Of a stretch of 64,000 nucleotides of DNA, positions 58,210 to 64,000 are shown in pieces. The stretch comes from Orientallactaga sibirica (taxonomy: Eukaryota; Chordata; Mammalia; Rodentia; Dipodidae): assembly GCA_036365145.1 (NCBI GenBank), contig JAEOAD010002231.1, forward strand, positions 1,984,001-2,048,000. The letters are read 5' to 3'. The notes beneath the pieces were generated by a model. The model did no database searches. It saw nothing but the letters and a program-made list of their open reading frames with translations, and was not told the DNA's origin. Position numbers and translations under genes: made by a program. Positions within the stretch are counted from its first letter, which is position 1, and every line of letters begins with the position of its first letter.

Positions 58210-58870
58210 GAGAATGGGGCGGGGAGAGATAGGCACACTAAGGCCTCTTGTCACTGCAGATGAAATCTAGATGCATGTGCCATTTTGCACATATGGTTTT
58301 ACATGGTACTAGGGAATTGAACCTAGTCAGTCAGGCTTTGCAAGCAAGCAGGCACTGCTGAGCTCTCTCTCCAGCCCCAAAACAGGACATCTTATATCAC
58401 TCTATCCAAGGCTCAGGCAATATCACTGAAGAGAGAGCAGAAAGAATGTAAGAGTCAGAGGAGGGGAGGAGTGCTATAGAATGTTGTCTTCTGGACACAG
58501 CATGGCTGTTACAGTCTTGAACTCACAGTAGCAGTGGTTGCCTGCACGATATTGAGCCAGTCAACATCCCATCAAGGGCAGTGGAGGGACTCATGGAAAC
58601 CCCACTTCTCTCAGAGCAGCTGTTGACAGATAATGGCTGCTGGGAGACAGAGCCATGCTCATGCAAGCAAGCATAATTTAACTCAGTGAGTCATCAAAAA
58701 AATCCAACCAACCAAACCAAACCAAACACGAAAGTAAAGATTAGTTGGGAGGAAGAAGAGGTTTAGTGGAAATGGGAGGGGGATAAGAGAGAGTAATACA
58801 TTAGATACCTTTTATACATCTGAAACTGTCAAAACTAAAAATGAGAAAAAAATTTGAGAAGCTAGTTTTA
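57700..58870 (+). mobile_element. LINE-1 3' UTR, forward orientation
   Basis: 57815-57960 is the reverse complement of the LINE-1 tail block at 44400-44510. 58380-58870 has the rodent LINE-1 3' end (gaatgtaagagtcagagg, cttctggacacagcatggct, gataatggctgctggg, gaaactgtcaaaa). Split by a tRNA-SINE. Confidence 0.78.
58145..58378 (-). mobile_element. B2-like tRNA-SINE nested in LINE-1
   Basis: Flanks aacaggaca at 58129 and 58380; contains (GA)n. Confidence 0.88.
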
Positions 58871-59038
58871 CATGTGTGCCATGTCTATTTACCTGTAACC
58901 TTTGTTTTGTGTGTACTTAGTGTTGTGAGTGGTAATCATGCGGTTACATGGTTTTTCTCAGTATCAATTTATCTAAGTAATCATAGAAGTTAAGCCATGT
59001 TCATTCAAATGTTTTAACCTATTAAAATATAAAGAGTG

Positions 59039-59251
59039 GGCTGGAGAGATGGCTTAGTGGCTAAGGCGCCTGCCTGCTAAGCCTAAGAACACCCGTTCGA
59101 TTCTCCAAGTCCCACGTTAAGCCAGACGCAAAGTGATGCATGGGCGCAATGCCACGTCTGGAGTTCATTCACAGCGGCTAAGAGGCCACTGGTGCACCCA
59201 TTCTCTATCTGTCTCCCTCTCTCTCTCTGTCAGTCTCTCAAAAAAAAAATA

Positions 59252-59255
<4 letters not shown>
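59039..59255 (+). mobile_element. long variant of the tRNA-SINE, forward
   Basis: Head gggctggagagatggcttag, B-box gttcgattctc, and the long-form block gccagacgcaaagtgatgca...gcgcaatgcca. Confidence 0.88.

Positions 59256-59330
<75 letters not shown>
59256..59330 (+). repeat. (TA)n(GA)n compound microsatellite
   Basis: About 18 TA then 19 GA units, grown from the SINE tail, 513 bp before exon 11. Confidence 0.95.
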
Positions 59331-59332
<2 letters not shown>

Positions 59333-59842
59333 CTTATAAGTTCTAGTTCGAACAGTGAGCATGCCCTGATTCCCAGCACCCAGATCCTAGATCCAAACCC
59401 AGAACTTCCCCCCTGGGCTAGATGCCTTCACAGCCACTTCCTTTCAAGTACTAACTACTATCCTAACCTTGACCCTTGTAGATTGAAGTTGAAGCTCCAT
59501 GAATAACTCCTTGCAATTTTATAAAAATTCATACACATAGCTATACATATGCATTCACGTATGTCTTATAAGAAAATAATATGCACATACATGCACACAT
59601 ATAGTCATACCTGTGTATATTTTTTTGGGGGGGGTGATAATTTGATTCTAGCTTCCCAAGAACATACATTTGAATTGTTTGAGATTTCTTCCTGTAGATA
59701 ATGATGTTGTGAAAAAGCATATGTGGAGATGTAGCTCAGTGGTAAAGTGCTGAAGAAAGTATATGCATTTAATACGTGTTTGCTGTTTCCCAGTGCTCAG
59801 TCAGAAAAGCATAGTTATCTAATATGCAGATGTTTATTCTAG

Positions 59843-60072
59843 GTCCAGTGGCATTGCAGAGCACGGATGGTTGCAGGAGCCAACTTCTACATTGTTGGAC
59901 GAGACCCTGCTGGCATGCCTCATCCAGAAACTGGGAAGGACCTCTACGAGCCAACCCATGGGGCTAAAGTGCTGACAATGGCCCCTGGCCTAATCACCTT
60001 GGAGATAGTTCCCTTTCGGGTGGCAGCTTACAACAAGAAAAAGAAGCGTATGGACTACTATGACTCTGAGCA
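59843..60072 (+). CDS. PAPSS1: PAPSS1 coding exon (probably exon 11): ATP sulfurylase C-terminal part
   Basis: Encodes 76 residues plus two bases, about 503-578 and the first part of His579. It opens [20 protein letters not shown] and ends [12 protein letters not shown]. It carries [10 protein letters not shown], whose GRDPA (about 521-525) is a nucleotide-contacting loop, and [15 protein letters not shown]. The acceptor is ttattctag, phase 0; the donor CA|gtaagt is consensus and leaves phase 2. The codon started by CA must be finished by the last exon, which lies beyond the window and should encode roughly the final 46 residues (EDFEF...). PAPSS1-type [12 protein letters not shown] here, against KAKKAMDFYDPA in PAPSS2, again settles the paralogue. 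Confidence 0.96.
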
Positions 60073-60384
60073 GTAAGTGTCACACTGTACCAGGCTGTGA
60101 AGCACTTTGTTTTCTGAGCTACTCCCATGGATTTAGCTTTATAACTTATAAATTAGCTTTATAACTTCCGAGGACAGCCTTTGTTGTACCTATTTCAGAA
60201 AACAGCAAACCAAACAAACTAATTTTTCATTATTCCAGAAGTTAGAAGTAGAAATAAAAATTGAATCTACTTTCAGCATTCATAGATTTGAGAATTTTGT
60301 TTTGTGGTCTTCAAGGATGATATTAATATTTCCATGTCTTCCATATCTTCTACCAACTTCTGCTGTAAACGGTTGGTAGTGCCA

Positions 60385-60565
60385 GGCCTGGTATTGAGAC
60401 CTGTAATCCCAGCTACAAGTTCAAGGACACCTGAAGCAAGTTTGGGAAACCCTGGCTCAAAATAAAATGTAAAGAGTGGGCTAGAGAAGTAGCTCGGGGC
60501 TAGAGTGCTTACCCAGCATGCATGAGGCCCTAGGTTCAGTTCTAGGCATCACCAACAAATAAGTA
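60385..60565 (+). mobile_element. B1-dID composite SINE
   Basis: Old B1-like left half (ctgtaatcccagctacaagt...ctcaaaataaaatg) joined to an ID-type half (gctagagaagtagctcgggg ... catgaggccctaggttcag). Confidence 0.72.
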
Positions 60566-61119
60566 TTAAGCATATACCTCTTTGTAACTGACACAGTTCC
60601 TATGCATGGATTATACCTGGGACTAAATTTAAAGTATGCAGTTGTAGAATTTTTAGTTAGGGGCTTTAACCCCTTCTTCGCTATATGACATGAGAGTCTT
60701 CAGCCTCTTTCTGCCTTACTTCCTCATCTCTGGAATGATGGCAGTTCCTTTCTATATCCAAACTTGTCATTTTTTCCACAATCTGTAGCACCAGGTTATT
60801 TTTATATATAATTTACACATGAGTGGTTATATTGATTGATATAAAACAATTCACATTTAGCAAGTAAAACAGATAATTCAATTAGAACATAATCATATTT
60901 TACCTACGTTTTATGAACATCAACTCTTCAGTAGAACTAACTAAAAATTGACTCTGGTCTGGAAACCCTTAATAACTTCCAGAACTCTTTACATTAGGTC
61001 TTTTTAGAAATTGTGCTCACTCTGACCCAGTGTCCTCTTGTGTGACTCATGTTGTAATCATGGTGACAGGAAAGAGAGAAAAGTCTTTACAAAATTCAGA
61101 AAACATCCTCTTGTTTCTA

Positions 61120-61260
61120 AAAGGGATATTGATGTGCGCCTACGATCCCAGCACACGTGAGGTAGAGGCAGGAGTTCAAGATCATCCTTTGCTACATAGG
61201 AAGTTCAAGGCTACAATGGGCTGCATGGTACCCTGTCTCAAAAAAAGTAAAAATAAACAA
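61120..61260 (+). mobile_element. old B1/PB1-type SINE
   Basis: gtgcgcctacgatcccagca ... ccctgtctcaaaaaaag. Confidence 0.72.
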
Positions 61261-61648
61261 GTAGTTTATTTTCCTTTATTCTTTGAGAAAGGTTGTCTAG
61301 ACAAAGAAACATTAACATTACCACTGGAGATTGGAGGACTCCTTGTTTTTCTGTGTCATGACATTAATTCTGGAGATAGTGTACATTCTTAGATAGTAGC
61401 AGGCCTTGTTTTGATTGGCAAACTATAGTTAAAATAAAGGAAAGTCTTAGGAATGAGCAGGCAACAGGTTTTCATTGGGCAGGAGAGATGGCTTAGTCTG
61501 TAGAATGTTTGCCATGCAGGCATGAGGATCCAAGAGGATCTGTAGAATCCATGTAAAAAAGCAGGGTGGCAGCACAGCTTCTCTTTAGTCAAGCTGAATG
61601 CGTGAGCTCCAGGCATAGTGACAGTCTCATTCTCAAAAACAATGGGGG

Positions 61649-61817
61649 AGGCCGGGCGTGGTAGCGCACGCCTTTAATCCCAGCACTCGGGAGGCAGAGG
61701 TAGGAGGATCGCCATGAGTTCGAGGCCATCCTGAGACTACATAGTTAATTCCAGGTCAGCCTGGGCCGGAGTGAGACCCTACCTCGAAAAACCAAAAAAA
61801 AAAAAAAAAAAAAAAAA
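61649..61817 (+). mobile_element. B1 SINE, well preserved
   Basis: Near-consensus with 23-bp A tail; flanks aaaacaatggggg. Confidence 0.94.
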
Positions 61818-61825
61818 CAATGGGG

Positions 61826-62060
61826 GGCTGGAGAGATGGTCTAGTCGTTAAGGTGCTTGCCTGTGAAGCCCAAGGACTCATGTTTGACTTTTCAGGTCCC
61901 ACATAAGCCAGATGCACACGGTGACACAAGCATGCAAGTTGGCACATATGCACAAGGTGGCGCTTGTATCTGGAGTTTGATTTCAGTAGCTGAAGGCCCT
62001 GGTGCACCAATTCTCTCCCTCCCTCTCTCTCTCTCTGACAAAAAAAAAAAATAAATAAAA
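61826..62060 (+). mobile_element. B2-like tRNA-SINE
   Basis: Forward; insertion gtgacacaagcatgcaagtt near the middle. Confidence 0.88.
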
Positions 62061-62068
62061 AGATTAAA

Positions 62069-62222
62069 AGGCTGGGTATGGTGGCGCATGCCTTTAATCC
62101 CAGCACTTGGGAGGCAGAGGTAGGAGGATTGTCATGACTTCAAGGCTGCCCTGAGACTACATAGTGAATTCCAGGTCAGCCTGAGCTAGATTAAAATCCT
62201 ACCTTGAGAAACAAAAATAATA
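62069..62222 (+). mobile_element. B1 SINE
   Basis: Flanks aaaagatt(a)aaa on both sides. Confidence 0.92.
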
Positions 62223-62665
62223 AAAGATTTAAAAAATGCAGAGAGTGGGAGAACGATTGAGGAAGGCACCTGACACCAACCTCTAGCCTCCCCAAACATG
62301 TGCATACACGTACACACAAAGAAATAAAAATAAAAAGTAATACATAGCTCTCACAACTGTCACAAGCAAGTGCAAAAGGACTCCCAGTATGTTCCCTGTG
62401 GCTTGTGTGGAACTCAAGTCTGAAGACCTCAGTTGTGACTCCATCCCGGATTGCTCAGCCATTCCAGAAGGATTTGCAATTACCAGCACATTATTACGCT
62501 GTTAAAAATGGTGTTTGCCCACACTTAAAAATAGTTCTTAATCCTGTGAGGTGTTATTTACCCTTAAAAATATTTGGGGCTGGGGAGATAGCTTGTTGGA
62601 AAAGCGCTTGTAAGTTTAGTCAGTCCCAAGAGCCCACATACAAATGCTGGATGTGGTGGCATGCT

Positions 62666-62993
62666 GTTGTATTTACCTTCTTTTGGCTTGGACAAACATC
62701 TGACTAGAAGCAATTTATGCAAGAAAAGGGTTTATTTCAGGGTTATAAATTCCTGAGGAGGCTTTATTAGGCGGAGGAAGTTGGCTAACTTCATCACACA
62801 TCTATAGCAGAAAGACAGCGGCCAGCACCAGCAAGAATGAGCTGACTCAAAATCCCATAGGACTGGATTCTATCCCAAGGTCCCCATTTGGTAACACACT
62901 TCTTCCAGCAGAGCTCTACCTCCCAAATGCTCTCTTAGGTGGGACTATTAACACATGAGGTGTGAGGGTATGAGGACATTGCACTCCGTCCAC
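62666..62993 (-). mobile_element. MaLR-type LTR nested in B4
   Basis: gaaaagggtttatttcaggg, then diverged sequence to ggacattgcactccgtccac. Interrupts an otherwise colinear B4. Confidence 0.5.
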
Positions 62994-63179
62994 CATACAT
63001 GCACTTGCAATTCTAGTGCTGGGGAGGCAGAGTCAGCAGGATCCTGGGACTCACTGGCCAGCCAGTCTAGTCTCTTGGCTCCAGGACAGTGAGAAACTAT
63101 CTCCAAAAAGTGAACTGTGTTCCTTAGAATAACACCCAAGGTTGTCCTGTGGCCTCCATGTGAACCTGCACACATACAC

Positions 63180-63180
63180 A

Positions 63181-63216
<36 letters not shown>

Positions 63217-63217
63217 T
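63180..63217 (+). repeat. (CT)n(CA)n microsatellite
   Basis: Tail of the B4 element. Confidence 0.93.
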
Positions 63218-63239
63218 GAAAAATATCCCTATATCTATA

Positions 63240-63540
63240 TTAGTTACTTTTGCAGACAGCTCCACATTGCTGGGATGAATATCCAACCAGACACAGTTTA
63301 TGGCAGGAAGGGATTTATTTTATGTTAATAACAGAGTCCAGGGGAATACTATCAATGCCAGATAAAGCTGGCTGTCTTTTATAGATCGAAGCAGAGAGAT
63401 GCCACAAGTGAGCAGGAACCCCCAGATCGCAAACTGTTCTCAACCCACTGGGTAGGGCTGGACTCAGCTTTGCCCCCAGTGACACGACCCCTCTAGCAAG
63501 AGTCTGCCTGCTAGGCACTCAAGTAGGAAGTTTAATAAAA
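63240..63540 (-). mobile_element. probable MaLR-type LTR
   Basis: ttagttacttttgcagacag ... ggaagggatttattttatg layout matches MaLR LTRs read backwards. Diverged. Confidence 0.45.
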
Positions 63541-63584
63541 ATGACTGAGTCTGTGAAGCCAGACATTGCTGCAAGAAAATAACT

Positions 63585-63945
63585 GCCAAAAATCAGTGAA
63601 GGGAGGAAGGGTTGATTTCAGCGTAGAGCTCCCTGTTACAGTCCGTCATGACATCATGGCGGGGAAGGCATGGTAGGAACTCGCGGCAGCTGGTCCCATT
63701 CTGTCTACTGGAGGAAGCAGAGAGTGATGTGTGCTGGTGCTCAGCCAGCTCTCTGCTTTTTGTATAGCCCGGGACCCAGCTCAAGGAATGGTTGTGCCCA
63801 CAGTTAGGTTGGGTTTTCTATTCTCAATTGATCTAATAAAATAATCCCTTACTGGCTGCCTAGAGGCTAATCACCCTCACTGGTGATTCTAGGTTGGCAG
63901 TGTCATGTCAAGTTGACAATCCGTGCAAACCATCACACTGTGTAT
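63585..63945 (-). mobile_element. MaLR-type LTR
   Basis: gtccgtcatgacatcatggc, ggtgctcagccagctctctg and aagttgacaatccgtgcaaa are common rodent LTR landmarks. Confidence 0.55.
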
Positions 63946-64000
63946 ATGTACATGCACATATGCCACAATTCCATTGTTTCAATGTAAAGCTAGGAAAAGT

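Larger units (their letters stand above)
41049..59842 (+). other. PAPSS1: PAPSS1 intron between exons 10 and 11
   Basis: An 18,794-bp phase-0 intron, gtaaac...attctag. LINE-1 tails dominate. Stretches without recognised repeats: 41050-41500, 41865-42220, 42840-43775, 45305-45980, 46810-47320, 47460-47725, 48595-48950, 49220-49950, 50545-50850, 52000-52295, 52950-53885, 54230-54870, 55195-55660, 55860-56925, 57115-57380, 58875-59035 and 59335-59842. A possible ID-like fragment (gatgtagctcagtggtaaag) sits near 59730-59750. Confidence 0.9.
61484..62325 (+). mobile_element. B4-type SINE host split by three SINEs
   Basis: Left part 61484-61640 (ggagagatggcttagtctgt ... cattctcaaaaac), right part 62223-62325 (acctgacaccaacctctagc ... 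catacacgtacacac). Between them lie B1, tRNA-SINE and B1, all forward, all targeting its A-rich internal site. Confidence 0.72.
62577..63225 (+). mobile_element. B4-type SINE split by an LTR
   Basis: Left part to 62665 (ggctggggagatagcttgtt ... gctggatgtggtggcatg), right part from 62994 (cttgcaattctagtgctggg ... acacccaaggttgtcctgtg ... catacacac). Confidence 0.75.
60073..64000 (+). other. PAPSS1: PAPSS1 intron 11 (5' part)
   Basis: Starts with the consensus donor gtaagt, phase 2. The acceptor and last exon are beyond the window. 60075-60380, 60570-61115 and 62330-62575 look unique; from 61480 onward the sequence is nearly continuous nested SINE and LTR material. Confidence 0.88.

Noticed and set aside
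60073..64000. Possible last PAPSS1 exon
   Set aside because: No stretch encoding the expected EDFEF...MAPKAW region in the right phase was seen; it should lie to the right of the window.
1..64000. An undescribed biological system
   Set aside because: Everything that can be read is one known housekeeping enzyme gene plus ordinary rodent transposon-rich intron.

Overview
This is nuclear DNA from a rodent, most likely a jerboa-type (Dipodoidea) species. It covers the middle and 3' part of one gene, PAPSS1 (bifunctional 3'-phosphoadenosine 5'-phosphosulfate synthase 1), read on the + strand. The rodent call rests on many 7SL-derived B1 SINEs, B4 and B1-dID elements, LINE-1 copies with a rodent-type 3' UTR, MaLR-type LTRs, and dozens of copies of a B2-like tRNA-derived SINE. 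That SINE has an A-box-like TGGCTTAGCGG and a B-box GGTTCGATTCC, and its body differs from mouse B2. The species guess is inference; assignment to rodents is firm.

Only six short stretches (1,067 bp in total) are coding. They are 21305-21418, 23564-23675, 26046-26251, 27294-27429, 40780-41048 and 59843-60072. Translated in order, with intron phases that match exactly, they give one uninterrupted protein segment. It corresponds to about residues 224-579 of the 624-residue human PAPSS1, numbered from memory. This is the linker after the APS kinase domain plus nearly all of the ATP sulfurylase domain. It includes the HNGH active-site motif in the fifth exon and the GRDPA nucleotide loop in the sixth. 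If the gene has the usual 12 exons these are exons 6-11. The 5' exons (APS kinase domain) and the last exon lie outside the window.

Layout: 1-21304 is the 3' part of intron 5, with old LINE-1 and many SINEs. 21305-27429 is a compact block of exons 6-9 with introns of 2.1, 2.4 and 1.0 kb. 27430-40779 is intron 9 (13.4 kb). Exon 10 follows. 41049-59842 is intron 10 (18.8 kb), rich in LINE-1, including two copies of the same LINE-1 tail in the same orientation. Exon 11 is at 59843-60072. 60073-64000 is the start of intron 11, a pile-up of nested SINEs and LTRs.

I found no second gene, no genuine tRNA or rRNA gene, no CRISPR array and no sign of a new biological system. The points most worth checking are: a poor 5' splice site and a 50-bp tandem duplication on either side of exon 8; a 29-bp minisatellite in intron 8; inverted repeat pairs that flank exons 6-9 and exon 10; a LINE-1 insertion with a 5' inversion and clean target-site duplication; and a four-copy long variant of the tRNA-SINE. 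SINE and LTR boundaries were placed by eye and may be off by 5-20 bp.
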